From positions 2,728,001-2,792,000 of the forward strand of contig NZ_CP159833.1 of assembly GCF_047730175.1 (NCBI RefSeq): a stretch of DNA of 64,000 bases. The letters run 5' to 3'. The notes under the pieces were generated by a model. The model was not told where the DNA came from. It saw only the letters and a program-made list of their open reading frames with translations, and did no database searches. The translations under genes were made by a program, and so were the position numbers. The stretch is from Marifrigoribacter sp047730175. Lineage in GTDB: Bacteria > Bacteroidota > Bacteroidia > Flavobacteriales > Flavobacteriaceae. Shown piece by piece: positions 17,390 through 25,837 of the stretch. The stretch's first letter is position 1; each line of letters opens with the position of its first letter.

Positions 17390-17552
17390 ATGAATTTGAT
17401 CAACTATTTCTTTATTGGACTTATAGCAGCAATAATTGGCGCCTTATGGCTACGGAAAGTTTAGTCATATACTGAAGGTTAGAATTAAAAACATAACGAC
17501 ACGGATTAATAGAATAATAGGAGTTTTATTAATTTGCATTTCAATTTTTTAG
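17390..17552 (+). pseudogene. LysE-family exporter remnant with internal deletion
   Basis: An ATG at 17390 opens a 24-codon frame (MNLINYFFIGLIAAIIGAL, then a stop at 17462) that looks like the first membrane helix of flavobacterial LysE/RhtB exporters, which normally continues with a PPG turn. In the next frame the sequence up to the stop at 17550 reads INRIIGVLLICISIF, typical of the last LysE helix. The roughly 150 residues expected between are missing. Both ends in order within 163 bases suggest one internal deletion rather than chance. Alternatively the 24-residue peptide could be a small membrane protein in its own right. Confidence 0.5.
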
Positions 17553-17704
17553 TTTATTAAATTATTTTACTATTAAGTTTATAATAGCCGTTCTAAATAC
17601 AAATATTTACGCGCTATTTACATTTTTAATATATCGATAGCAATACGTTTATATATTTATATGAATTCATATCTTTGATCATTCCATCATTATATTAAAA
17701 GAAT

Positions 17705-18274
17705 TTGCAACAGATAAAAGCGTACTTAGATCAAATAGCCACCATATCTAAATTAGATTGGGATTTTTTCACTTCAAAACTACAGAGTCGTGTTATTCCG
17801 AAGAAAGAAATATTTTTAAAAGTCAATGCGATAGAGAATCATATCTCCTTTATAGAATCTGGTGTGGTACGCTTATATATTCCTAAGGAAAATCCTGAAA
17901 AGGAAATCACTTTCGGCTTTAGTTTTAAAAACCAATTTATTAGTGCTTATGATTCTTTCTTAACTCAGAAGCCTTCCACGTATCAATTACAAGCTCTTAC
18001 AGAAACGGTCATCTTAAGTATTACTTATAATGATTTGCAAGCGGTGTATAAAACTACGCAGATTGGAAATTTTATTGGTCGATTGACAGCAGAGCGTCTT
18101 TTTACACTAAAATCTAAACGTGAACAAGACCTATTGAATCTAACTGCTGAGGAACGCTATTTGAAATTATTTAAAGAACGTCCTGAACTTTTAAAGATAA
18201 TTCCGCTAAAATACATTAGTTCCTATATTGGTGTTACAGCACAAGCTTTGAGCAGGATTAGAAAACGTTTGTAA
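17705..18274 (+). CDS. Crp/Fnr-family transcriptional regulator
   Basis: A 189-residue cytoplasmic regulator with an N-terminal cyclic-nucleotide-binding-type beta-roll (about 20-115, GVVRLYI) and a C-terminal winged helix-turn-helix (YISSYIGVTAQALSRIRKRL, 167-186). The start is TTG at 17705; an in-frame TAA lies shortly upstream and no ATG is near, so TTG is the best choice. The classic cAMP-contact Arg-Ser-Ala signature is not evident, so the ligand is unknown. The desaturase gene directly downstream has its own promoter and is a plausible target. A class III adenylate cyclase is encoded nearby at 19880. Confidence 0.88.
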   Translation: MQQIKAYLDQIATISKLDWDFFTSKLQSRVIPKKEIFLKVNAIENHISFIESGVVRLYIPKENPEKEITFGFSFKNQFISAYDSFLTQKPSTYQLQALTETVILSITYNDLQAVYKTTQIGNFIGRLTAERLFTLKSKREQDLLNLTAEERYLKLFKERPELLKIIPLKYISSYIGVTAQALSRIRKRL

Positions 18275-18299
18275 TAGACGTTTAATTGATTTGGGTTCA

Positions 18300-18330
18300 T
18301 TGTTTTTATCCTCACATCCAACTATCTTTG
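18300..18330 (+). promoter_or_regulatory. Promoter of the desaturase gene (-33 TTG, -7 TATCTTTG)
   Basis: TTG at 18300-18302, a 20-base spacer and TATCTTTG at 18323-18330 form a near-ideal Bacteroidota promoter. It fixes the desaturase start at 18343 rather than the upstream in-frame ATG at 18286. Confidence 0.65.
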
Positions 18331-18342
18331 TATAAAAAATAT

Positions 18343-19083
18343 ATGGCTATAGTTATCTTCATTTTAGTGCTCTGGTATGGAAATTTATTTTTTCAATCTT
18401 TCTTTTTGCATCGCTATGCGGCACATCAGGTATTTACCATGTCTAAAACCATGGAGCAGATTACCTTTGTATTGACTTGGATCTTTCAAGGCTCAAGTTA
18501 TTTAAGTGCTTATGGGTATGGCGTAATGCATCGAATGCATCATGCCTATACCGATACTGAAAACGACCCACATTCTCCCTCTTTTGACACTAATTTGTTT
18601 GCAATGATGTGGAAGACAAAAACAATCTATCAAGATATAAATAAGCAACGAATTGAGATTGATAAACGTTTCACCAAAAACGTTCCCCAATGGAAAGGGT
18701 TTGATGCATTTGCAAGTTCACGCTTTTCCAGAGTACTATGGATTGCACTTTACATTTTATTCTTCGCATTCTTTGTGACAGCTTGGTGGCAATGGCTTTT
18801 ATTGCCTATTGCTTTTCTAATGGCACCTATTCATGGTGTGATTATTAACTGGTTCGGTCATATTTATGGCTATGTAAATTTTAAAATGAAAAATACCAGT
18901 AAAAATCTTTTCCGCTTTGATTTTTTAATGATGGGCGAAGGCTATCATAATAATCATCATAAACATGCAAGTAGTGCAAACTTTGGTGTAAAATGGTATG
19001 AGATTGATATTACCTATCTAATTATAAAAGTATTGGATGCTATTGGAATTATTAAGTTGAAAACAATTCCTGTAAAGAATTAA
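18343..19083 (+). CDS. Acyl-CoA/fatty acid desaturase
   Basis: A 246-residue membrane di-iron desaturase. The three histidine boxes are HRYAAH, HRMHH and HNNHH, with hydrophobic segments near residues 1-20, 35-50 and 135-175. It inserts a double bond into fatty acyl chains in the membrane, a classic homeoviscous response to cold. The ATG at 18343 lies just downstream of the promoter at 18300-18330; starting at 18286 would place the promoter inside the gene. It follows a Crp/Fnr regulator and ends at a strong bidirectional terminator. Confidence 0.92.
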   Translation: MAIVIFILVLWYGNLFFQSFFLHRYAAHQVFTMSKTMEQITFVLTWIFQGSSYLSAYGYGVMHRMHHAYTDTENDPHSPSFDTNLFAMMWKTKTIYQDINKQRIEIDKRFTKNVPQWKGFDAFASSRFSRVLWIALYILFFAFFVTAWWQWLLLPIAFLMAPIHGVIINWFGHIYGYVNFKMKNTSKNLFRFDFLMMGEGYHNNHHKHASSANFGVKWYEIDITYLIIKVLDAIGIIKLKTIPVKN

Positions 19084-19170
19084 TAATCCTTAGGATTTTA
19101 TCAAGAATTTTCTTTAATACGTTCTTTATCAGAATATATTTTAATTTTTGGTTACTTCACAAAATTGCAT

Positions 19171-19198
19171 AAAAAACCGTCAATAAAGACGGTTTTTT
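19171..19198. terminator. Bidirectional terminator between desaturase and cold-shock gene
   Basis: An 11-bp stem AAAAAACCGTC/GACGGTTTTTT with a six-base loop gives T runs in both directions between convergent genes. Confidence 0.85.
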
Positions 19199-19217
19199 TA
19201 TACGTATTTTTTGATTG

Positions 19218-19679
19218 CTATTTAGTCAAAGTCACTTTTACAGCATTCATACCTTTCATCCCTTTTTCAAGTTCAAAGGTTACTTTGTCATTCTCTGCAA
19301 TTTCATCAATAATCCCACTTACGTGTGTAAAGTATTTCTCTTGATCTGCTGCATCGATAATAAAACCAAATCCTTTAGAGGAATCGAAAAATGATACAGT
19401 TCCGTTTCTTACAGGATCAAATACTTCTCTTTCACTCTCTAAGGTTTTAGGGACACTAACATGAATATCTTCTGCATTGACAATAATTTTCTGAGCAGGA
19501 TCTGGAGGTGTATCTGTGAAATTTCCATAGGCATCCATGTAAGCAAACTCAATTCCTTTTTTCCCACTTTCTTTTGCTTCAGCCTTGCGAGCTTCCATTT
19601 TCTTTCGCTTGTCTTCACGTTTTTTTAAACGTTTCTTTTCTTTTTCATTCTTATTAAATGTCTGCTGCGATTTTGCCAT
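19218..19679 (-). CDS. Cold-shock-domain protein with long basic N-terminal extension
   Basis: A 153-residue protein. Residues 1-45 are a very basic, probably helical tail rich in Lys/Arg/Glu, residues 45-90 are a linker, and 90-153 are a cold-shock domain with RNP1 KGFGFI and the RNP2 equivalent YFTHVS. It resembles the extended Csp family of Bacteroidota, and the tail probably increases RNA or ribosome binding. The upstream box is TATCTTTA, one base off the consensus. Confidence 0.88.
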   Translation of the reverse strand: MAKSQQTFNKNEKEKKRLKKREDKRKKMEARKAEAKESGKKGIEFAYMDAYGNFTDTPPDPAQKIIVNAEDIHVSVPKTLESEREVFDPVRNGTVSFFDSSKGFGFIIDAADQEKYFTHVSGIIDEIAENDKVTFELEKGMKGMNAVKVTLTK

Positions 19680-19776
19680 AAATTAATTAAAATTTAATTA
19701 TAATAGTTTTAATTTTGCAATAAAGATAACTACTTTTATAGGAAACATGGTAATTGACTTGTAATAATCTAAATTT

Positions 19777-19887
19777 TTATTTTTTTAATGTATTGTATTC
19801 CTCCTGTGCATATCTCTGTAATGGTAAATTTATCTCATATTTTGACCAATTGATAGCATAAAAACCACCGTAGGTTTTATTAGGCAT
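19777..19887 (-). CDS. Small ORF (36 residues) overlapping the end of the cyclase gene
   Basis: The ATG at 19887 lies inside the last codons of the adenylate cyclase gene, so ATGCCTAA contains both the new start and the cyclase stop (8-base overlap). The 36-residue product is aromatic and polar (YGGFYAINWSKYEI, QRYAQEEYN), without the low-complexity look of random AT-rich frames. Translational coupling to the cyclase is plausible. I recognise no family. It could instead be a chance frame. Confidence 0.35.
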   Translation of the reverse strand: MPNKTYGGFYAINWSKYEINLPLQRYAQEEYNTLKK

Positions 19888-21739
19888 AAATTGATTGTTT
19901 TTGATTTCCAATAGTAACAAAATACATATTTATTTTCCCTTTTCCCTTTGCTTCAATAGCTCCTCTAGGAATAAATTCAAATTCATGGTATTTGGTGAGC
20001 AATTGATAAGTGGTTTCACTAATGTTGACTTTTCCAATTTCGCCCGAACTCTCCATTCTACTGGCAACATTCACTGTATCACCCCAAATATCGTATGAAA
20101 ACTTTTTGGTCCCTACAATTCCTGAAACTACAGGTCCTGTGTTGATGCCTACACGAATATCAAATTTCGCTAATTCATGACTACTATCATTTTTGGTTTT
20201 AGTTACAAATTGCACAATATCTATTGCGGCCAAACAAGTTTTAAGTGGATGGTTGTCACTTGGAAATGGTAATCCTCCAGCGCACATATATGAATCTCCT
20301 ACGGTTTTAATTTTCTCTAATCCATGTTTCCCCATTATTTCATCAAATTTTGAGAAATAAAAATCGATACTTTCTACAAGTTTTTCTGGAGTTAAACTTT
20401 CTGAATATTTTGTAAATCCCTTAAAGTCTGTAAATAATACAGAAACTGATTCAAATTTTTTGGCTTTAACACTCCCGTTTTCTTTTAATTCTAATGCAGT
20501 TTCTTCGGGTAAAATATTTTTTAATAAATCTTCTGAACGTTGTTTTTCAAACGCTATAATCTCGTTTGTTTTTCGCATGAACTTATTTCTTTTAAATAAT
20601 GTGTATGCCAAAAAGCAAATTAATAAAAGAACAATACCAATAACAACTCCAATTATTTTTTGAATTTTTTGTTGTTGACTTAATAAATCCACTTCAACTT
20701 GTTTTTGATCTACTTCATGTTCAGTTCTTTCATTCGCTCTTTGTTGAAATGTCTTGATACTATTTACACTATCTCGATATATAATATGTGTTTTGTAAAA
20801 AGAGAATGATTTTTTAATATCCCCTTGTTTTTCATAAATACTAGATAATTTTTGATAAGAATCACTCACCTGTTCTTTCAAACCATACTTTTCAGCCAAT
20901 TGAAGGCTTTTGTTAGCATATTCTAGTGCTTTATCCTTTTCGTTTCGGTCTTCATAGATTTTAGACATTGCATTTAAGTACTCACAGATTGCTGAATATG
21001 CTTCGAACTCTTCAAGTGTTTCAACTGCACTATTCAAGTTTTCTTCGGCCTTAATATTCTCTCCTTTTTCAGCATAAACCAACCCTACATTCCCTAGATT
21101 ATAGGCTTCTCCAAGTTCATAATTAATAGCCTTAAAAATTTTACCAGATTCACTAAAATAAACAAGTGCAGAGTCTAATTCTTTTTGTTTATAAAATTCA
21201 TCCCCGAGATTTAATTGCGCAGAAGCTAAGTTTATGGAATCACTATCCTTATCCATCAATTTTAGTGCTATTCGATAATATTTAACAGAAGTATCACTAT
21301 CTCCCATAATGGAGTATACATCTGCAATTGATATATTTATGGAGGATTTTTCATCTTTTAGATTCGTTTTTGAAGCAAGTTTAGCTGCGTCAAAATAACT
21401 TTCTAGGGCTTTAGTTAGATCCCCTTTTAATTGATATGCATTTCCTTTTTGTAAGTATCCAGAAAATTCATATATGGCAGAATCTGCAGTTTTTGCTGCT
21501 ACAATTAATTGAAGGCTATAGGTTAATAATTTTTCTGTATCTGTTTCTGATTCAGCAATTGTCTGTAAAATTTCTAATTCATTTTCTTGCTCATAATCTC
21601 CGGTTTTATAAATTTTAATTAAGCTATCACTTAATTTTTGATCTTGTGCAAATGAAGCAATACTTAACAGACAAAAAAAGCCTATTAATAAATAGACTTT
21701 TTTTAAAATAAATTTATATATAGAGTTTCTATGCTTCAC
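19880..21739 (-). CDS. TPR-containing membrane adenylate cyclase (class III)
   Basis: A 619-residue signalling protein with a signal peptide at 1-31, a series of TPR repeats (about 90-330) predicted outside the membrane, a coiled-coil stretch (330-360), one TM helix at 362-382 and a cytoplasmic class III cyclase domain (428-612). The metal-binding Asp are D438 and D482. K478 and D550 are the adenine-selecting pair of adenylate cyclases, and N557 and R561 are the transition-state residues, so the enzyme should be active and make cAMP. The TPR sensor may detect an envelope partner. The Crp/Fnr gene at 17705 could be a downstream reader, which is inference only. Confidence 0.92.
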   Translation of the reverse strand: MKHRNSIYKFILKKVYLLIGFFCLLSIASFAQDQKLSDSLIKIYKTGDYEQENELEILQTIAESETDTEKLLTYSLQLIVAAKTADSAIYEFSGYLQKGNAYQLKGDLTKALESYFDAAKLASKTNLKDEKSSINISIADVYSIMGDSDTSVKYYRIALKLMDKDSDSINLASAQLNLGDEFYKQKELDSALVYFSESGKIFKAINYELGEAYNLGNVGLVYAEKGENIKAEENLNSAVETLEEFEAYSAICEYLNAMSKIYEDRNEKDKALEYANKSLQLAEKYGLKEQVSDSYQKLSSIYEKQGDIKKSFSFYKTHIIYRDSVNSIKTFQQRANERTEHEVDQKQVEVDLLSQQQKIQKIIGVVIGIVLLLICFLAYTLFKRNKFMRKTNEIIAFEKQRSEDLLKNILPEETALELKENGSVKAKKFESVSVLFTDFKGFTKYSESLTPEKLVESIDFYFSKFDEIMGKHGLEKIKTVGDSYMCAGGLPFPSDNHPLKTCLAAIDIVQFVTKTKNDSSHELAKFDIRVGINTGPVVSGIVGTKKFSYDIWGDTVNVASRMESSGEIGKVNISETTYQLLTKYHEFEFIPRGAIEAKGKGKINMYFVTIGNQKQSIYA

Positions 21740-21763
21740 AAGATTTAATACTAATTTTTAAAA

Positions 21764-22333
21764 TTAGTTTCTTGATTTAATTCTAATCTTAGGGTCAATG
21801 GTATAAGGTCCAAAAAAATCATCGTTTCTTTTAATATAGATGATAACGTCATATTTAAGATCTATATCTACAATAGGTGCAACACCAATTGCTTGATACG
21901 TACATACTTTAAAAATATTAGTTCCTGGATCATTTACGTCAGGATTGGGAATTTCATCCCCTTCCTCTGGAATATCAAGAGCAAAAAGACTTCCAATAGT
22001 ATCACCATCTAATTCTATGTCATTTTCAAAGAAATCAAGTCGTCTATAATAAAATGTATCATTTGGTCCAAGACCTTCAGGGATCCCTAACTTAAAGCAA
22101 TCATTTTGGTTTAATTCAATAAGAAAATCCGACGTCGGTACACCTGACGGTTGACCAAAACTTACAAGGTCCGTGATATCAGCACCATTCGCTCTAAGGA
22201 TTATTTCTTCTACTTCTAGTGTTATATTTGGTGTATATTGGATTGGGTCTGGCGTATCAGAAGATTCATCATCGCTTGAACATGACATAAAGATTAAAGT
22301 AAAGGCAATCAAACTAAATTTTAAAATTTTCAT
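21764..22333 (-). CDS. Lipoprotein of unknown function
   Basis: 189 residues from the ATG at 22333, chosen because it gives a compact lipoprotein signal (MKILKFSLIAFTLIFMSC, then SSDDE). An upstream ATG at 22378 would add 15 residues before the signal. The mature part is acidic and rich in beta-type sequence, with an early Asp/Ser/Pro linker, and no domain is recognisable. It lies 24 bases upstream of the cyclase gene on the same strand, so it may be co-transcribed and act with the cyclase sensor region. Confidence 0.65.
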   Translation of the reverse strand: MKILKFSLIAFTLIFMSCSSDDESSDTPDPIQYTPNITLEVEEIILRANGADITDLVSFGQPSGVPTSDFLIELNQNDCFKLGIPEGLGPNDTFYYRRLDFFENDIELDGDTIGSLFALDIPEEGDEIPNPDVNDPGTNIFKVCTYQAIGVAPIVDIDLKYDVIIYIKRNDDFFGPYTIDPKIRIKSRN

Positions 22334-22565
22334 AGTGAAGCTGGTTAAATTAGTTATAATTAGATTCAAATGTATCACTTTTTTTTTAAAATTTATAGAC
22401 TTGATTTTCAGAACAATAAAAATGATTGTTAATGGCCATATACTTATTATAACTTCTTAAATAAATAAAAATAGGCCTTTAATATTGACATAGAGTGATT
22501 TAAATTTTGTAAAAAAAAATGATAGCAACTATTTAAAAAGGAAAGAGTGTTTATGTTTTTAAAAC

Positions 22566-23186
22566 TTAAAAAACATTAAATATAACAAGCGCATACAAGA
22601 AAAATCGAACAAACCTTAGCAATCCAAAAAGTAAATAATTTGTAAATTTATAATGGATTAATCCTGCAGCAATACTCGTAATGGAAAAAGGAATAGGTAA
22701 TAATGCTCCTACCACAATTAAGAATCCTCCCCACTTACGGATCATCTTAATATGTTTACTCATTTTTCCCTCTAAATAATTATATATACGTGGGATTTTA
22801 GATATAATTTTACCCATAGTATATGATAAAATTCCACCAATATAAGAAAGGCAAGCAAGTATGGTAAGGTATATTAATGGATGTGAAGTTTTATCAGCCC
22901 AAGCAATAAATATTTCGGGTGGGATTAAACCTAAAAATGTTTCAGAAGCAAAAAATATTGCTAAAATTGATATGGGACTGTAGGTTGCAATTATGGTTGC
23001 AAATAAATCATTAAAATCTACTACAAACTCATGTACAAACCATAAACTAACTACTAAAATTAGAATAGGAACAATTGTCTTTTTAATACTATTTTTTACA
23101 AATGTATAAAACCCTGTGTATGAATAATACTGGTGAAGCAATCTAAACCTAGATTTTTTAGTATTTTGTTTGGGTTTTTTATCCAT
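22566..23186 (-). CDS. VTT/DedA-like membrane protein
   Basis: A 206-residue integral membrane protein with a basic N-terminus and 4-5 hydrophobic segments. The VTT (SNARE-associated, DedA/YqaA) signature is seen in FLGLIPPEIFIAWA, the SYIGGILSYTMGK region and GALLPIPFSITSIAAG. The family includes lipid scramblases and flippases acting on undecaprenyl phosphate or phospholipids; which substrate applies here is unknown. It is transcribed alone with a TATCTTTG box 33 bases upstream. Confidence 0.85.
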   Translation of the reverse strand: MDKKPKQNTKKSRFRLLHQYYSYTGFYTFVKNSIKKTIVPILILVVSLWFVHEFVVDFNDLFATIIATYSPISILAIFFASETFLGLIPPEIFIAWADKTSHPLIYLTILACLSYIGGILSYTMGKIISKIPRIYNYLEGKMSKHIKMIRKWGGFLIVVGALLPIPFSITSIAAGLIHYKFTNYLLFGLLRFVRFFLYALVIFNVF

Positions 23187-23218
23187 TTCTGTTTTGAACT
23201 GTTACTATCTAAAGTCTG

Positions 23219-23226
23219 CAAAGATA
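23219..23226 (-). promoter_or_regulatory. -7 promoter box of the VTT gene
   Basis: The minus strand reads TATCTTTG, 33 bases upstream of the ATG at 23186. Confidence 0.5.
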
Positions 23227-23639
23227 ATACATCGCTGCATTTATAGTAAACACTTTAACAAACTTTATGGAAAAAAAGTATATTAAATTAATTTATTTTA
23301 GAATGATATTATTATTTATAAGGTTCAAATTAATCATATTTACATAATTGATTTTAACATACTTATTATAAAATTTCTGAATTATCATTTTTAGTTCTAA
23401 AAAAAAACTTACTTCATTGCACTTTACTCCTATTATAATCCAATAGAGTCCAATGGAGCCCTTATAAGGAATATACTTAAAATACTATTCCTTCAGTATT
23501 ATTCTAAAAGAAAAGCTATATTCACTTCGTAATTATTTTTCCATTTCACAAAAGATATCCAAAAATAGAATTACCAATGATTCAACAGGCTCTGGTTTTT
23601 GTTGTGTTTCAGTTTAACCCTTAAAAAATAGATAATTAA
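23227..23639. other. Intergenic stretch without recognisable gene
   Basis: Frequent stops occur in all frames. The only pattern is a 10-base tandem TCCAATRGAG at 23439-23458. A 26-codon open stretch on the minus strand near 23537-23615 has no start and no recognisable family. It probably holds the nitroreductase promoter, but no clean TAnnTTTG box is visible. Confidence 0.4.
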
Positions 23640-24371
23640 ATGGAAAAAACAGTTTCCGAAGCTATTGCTTACCGAAGATCAGTTCGAGTTTACAAAGAAG
23701 ATGAAATAGATACTGAGAAAGTAAAACAATGTCTTGTAAATGCAAGTCTTGCTCCCACAAGTAGTAATCTTCAACTTTGGGAATTTATTCATATCACAAA
23801 TAAGGATGTTATAAAAAAACTCAGTAAAGCTTGTTTCGATCAAAATGCTGCAAAAACAGCGCAACAGGTAGTGGTCATAGTCGCTCGTAAAGATTTGTGG
23901 TCTAAAAGAGCTAAAGCCAATATTGATTTCTTACACACTCAATTTTCAGCAATTGAAATGACTCCAAGGATGGAGAAACGAAAAAAAATGGCGCTCAATT
24001 ATTATGGAAAAGTAATGCCTTTAACCTATATGGATTTCTTCGGAATCTTTGGCTGGTTAAAATATATTATTTTTCAAATAATTGGATTGTTTCGCCCTAT
24101 TTATCGACAAGTACGTACTAGTGATATGCGAATCGTTGCTCATAAAAGTGCAGGATTGGCAGCTCAAAATTTTATGAATAGTATGGCAGCTATCGGTTAT
24201 GACACTTGCCCAATGGAGGGCAGTGATACTTTACGGGTAAAACGAATATTATCGCTCCCCTATCGATCAGAAATTAATATGATCATTGCTTGTGGTATTA
24301 GAGATGAAGCTGGCGTTTATGGAAAACGTTTTCGCATCCCTTTTGAAGAAGTTTATAGCCATATAGATTAA
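23640..24371 (+). CDS. Nitroreductase-family protein
   Basis: A 243-residue FMN-binding oxidoreductase. The N-terminal RRSVRVYK motif contacts the FMN phosphate, LAPTSSNLQLWEFI is the next conserved block, and GLAAQNFMNSMAAIGYDTCP near residue 185 is the C-terminal FMN region. It has an insertion around residues 110-150 with a hydrophobic stretch (YIIFQIIGLF) not usual in the smallest family members. Substrates could be quinones, flavins or nitro compounds. It is transcribed alone and converges on the sigma-like gene. Confidence 0.88.
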   Translation: MEKTVSEAIAYRRSVRVYKEDEIDTEKVKQCLVNASLAPTSSNLQLWEFIHITNKDVIKKLSKACFDQNAAKTAQQVVVIVARKDLWSKRAKANIDFLHTQFSAIEMTPRMEKRKKMALNYYGKVMPLTYMDFFGIFGWLKYIIFQIIGLFRPIYRQVRTSDMRIVAHKSAGLAAQNFMNSMAAIGYDTCPMEGSDTLRVKRILSLPYRSEINMIIACGIRDEAGVYGKRFRIPFEEVYSHID

Positions 24372-24464
24372 AAAAACCTCAACATGAATGTATTTCTGTT
24401 AAAATGTAAAGTCTAAACTTTATTCAATTTAAATTTTTTCTGAAGCTTTTTCTAACTGATAGCA

Positions 24465-25118
24465 TCATCTCTTTAATTTTAGTATATGTGTTTCTTTAAT
24501 TTGTGCTATTTCATCATAACTAAGGTTACCAAACACAAAAAGATCTAATCTATCTGAGGTTTCTAAAGGAAGCCAACTATATATTTTGTTTAATATGATT
24601 CTATGATCTTCACTTAAATTTTGCCTGTCATCATGAATTTCTAGTGATTGAATAATATTTTTTTCAGCATCACTATATAAAAAATTAGGTTGTTGAAAAT
24701 CTGATTGATGATACGATATATCATCAAAACCTCCTTTTAAATGGAGTCCATCACTTATGTTCATTTCAATGATTTCTTCAAGTTTTTCTATTTCTCTATT
24801 TAAAATATCATTAGTACTCATGGTATTTTTATGAAAAGATTCCTTCTTAAAAAGAAGAATAAGTCTTTCGCTAACTAATGAAAATATTTTTAATTTAAGT
24901 GCTTCCTCTCCCTTTATTTTACCTTCATAATTCTTATATAAAGTAACCATAGCATCATCAATGATTCCAGTACTTTTGCACATATCATGAGGCATGATGC
25001 CTGTTGTTTCAACAAAATAAAGTCTATGTTTTACATAAGGTTGTAATTGAGAAATTAATGATAAAACCATTTTACCAAATTCTGTATGTTCCTTGTCAAA
25101 TTCTTGAATCGTTTTCAT
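24465..25118 (-). CDS. Sigma-70-like protein (divergent)
   Basis: A 217-residue soluble protein. The N-terminal part (25-110) has the helical character of a sigma region 2, and the C-terminus (about 170-217) reads like a short region 4 (SEDHRIILNKIYSWLPLE, then LSYDEIAQIKE) that ends where the recognition helix should be. I recall similar flavobacterial proteins annotated as sigma-70 family. The truncated region 4 makes specific -35 recognition doubtful. It is transcribed alone. Confidence 0.5.
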   Translation of the reverse strand: MKTIQEFDKEHTEFGKMVLSLISQLQPYVKHRLYFVETTGIMPHDMCKSTGIIDDAMVTLYKNYEGKIKGEEALKLKIFSLVSERLILLFKKESFHKNTMSTNDILNREIEKLEEIIEMNISDGLHLKGGFDDISYHQSDFQQPNFLYSDAEKNIIQSLEIHDDRQNLSEDHRIILNKIYSWLPLETSDRLDLFVFGNLSYDEIAQIKETHILKLKR

Positions 25119-25262
25119 AGTAATTGATTTATATTGTGAAGATAAATCAGACTAAAATCATTAAAGATGATAATTATCAATAATGTTTTTTTTATGTTTT
25201 CTAATTAAAGGCAAGAAGATTTTTTTATGTTGAATTAGCAGAAAACAATAATATAAAAATAA

Positions 25263-25835
25263 TCACTTTAAAATAAATCCTATTGATTCTTTTAAGGTAG
25301 GTAAGACATCACTTTTAAACCATTCATTTTTTGCTTGCCAAATATTATTTCTTGGGGAAGGATGAGGCAACACAAAATGTGCTGGTAAATAGTTTGTAAA
25401 ATTCTTAACAGTCTGTTTAAGTGTCTTATGTGATTGATTACCTAAATAATAATCTTGGGCATACTTTCCAATTAAAATAATAAGTTTCACTTCTTTTAAT
25501 TGAGATAATAAAGGTTCATGCCATAAGGGAGCACATTCTTTTCTAGGAGGTAAGTCACCAGATGTTCCTTTTCCAGGATAACAAAACCCCATAGGTATTA
25601 AAGCGAATATTTTTGGATCATAAAATATTTCTTTAGATACTCCCATCCAAGCACGTAAATTATCTCCACTTTTATCTTCCCAAGGCACACCGCTTTTATG
25701 GACTACAGTACCTGGAGCTTGACCAATAATAACAATTTTACTTTTTGGATGTGCTGTCAACACAGGGTTTGGTCCTAACTCAAGGTAAGGTTTACAAACT
25801 TCACAGGATTTTATATTTGAGATAAGTTCTTTCAA
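25263..25835 (-). CDS. Uracil-DNA glycosylase superfamily protein
   Basis: A 190-residue enzyme of the UDG superfamily, which removes uracil or similar damage from DNA. Motif A is GQAPG (38-42) and motif B is HPSPRN (158-163). C11, C14, C85 and C101 have the spacing of the four [4Fe-4S] ligands of family 4 UDGs. Motif A has Gln where family 4 has Glu (GEGPG), so substrate range may differ. The ATG at 25835 is two bases after the DbpA-like helicase stop, so the two are co-transcribed. Confidence 0.82.
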   Translation of the reverse strand: MKELISNIKSCEVCKPYLELGPNPVLTAHPKSKIVIIGQAPGTVVHKSGVPWEDKSGDNLRAWMGVSKEIFYDPKIFALIPMGFCYPGKGTSGDLPPRKECAPLWHEPLLSQLKEVKLIILIGKYAQDYYLGNQSHKTLKQTVKNFTNYLPAHFVLPHPSPRNNIWQAKNEWFKSDVLPTLKESIGFILK

Positions 25836-25837
25836 TG

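Noticed and set aside
18286..18342. Upstream ATG extending the desaturase by 19 residues
   Set aside because: A near-ideal promoter (18300-18330) lies inside the extension; the ATG at 18343 fits both promoter and membrane start.
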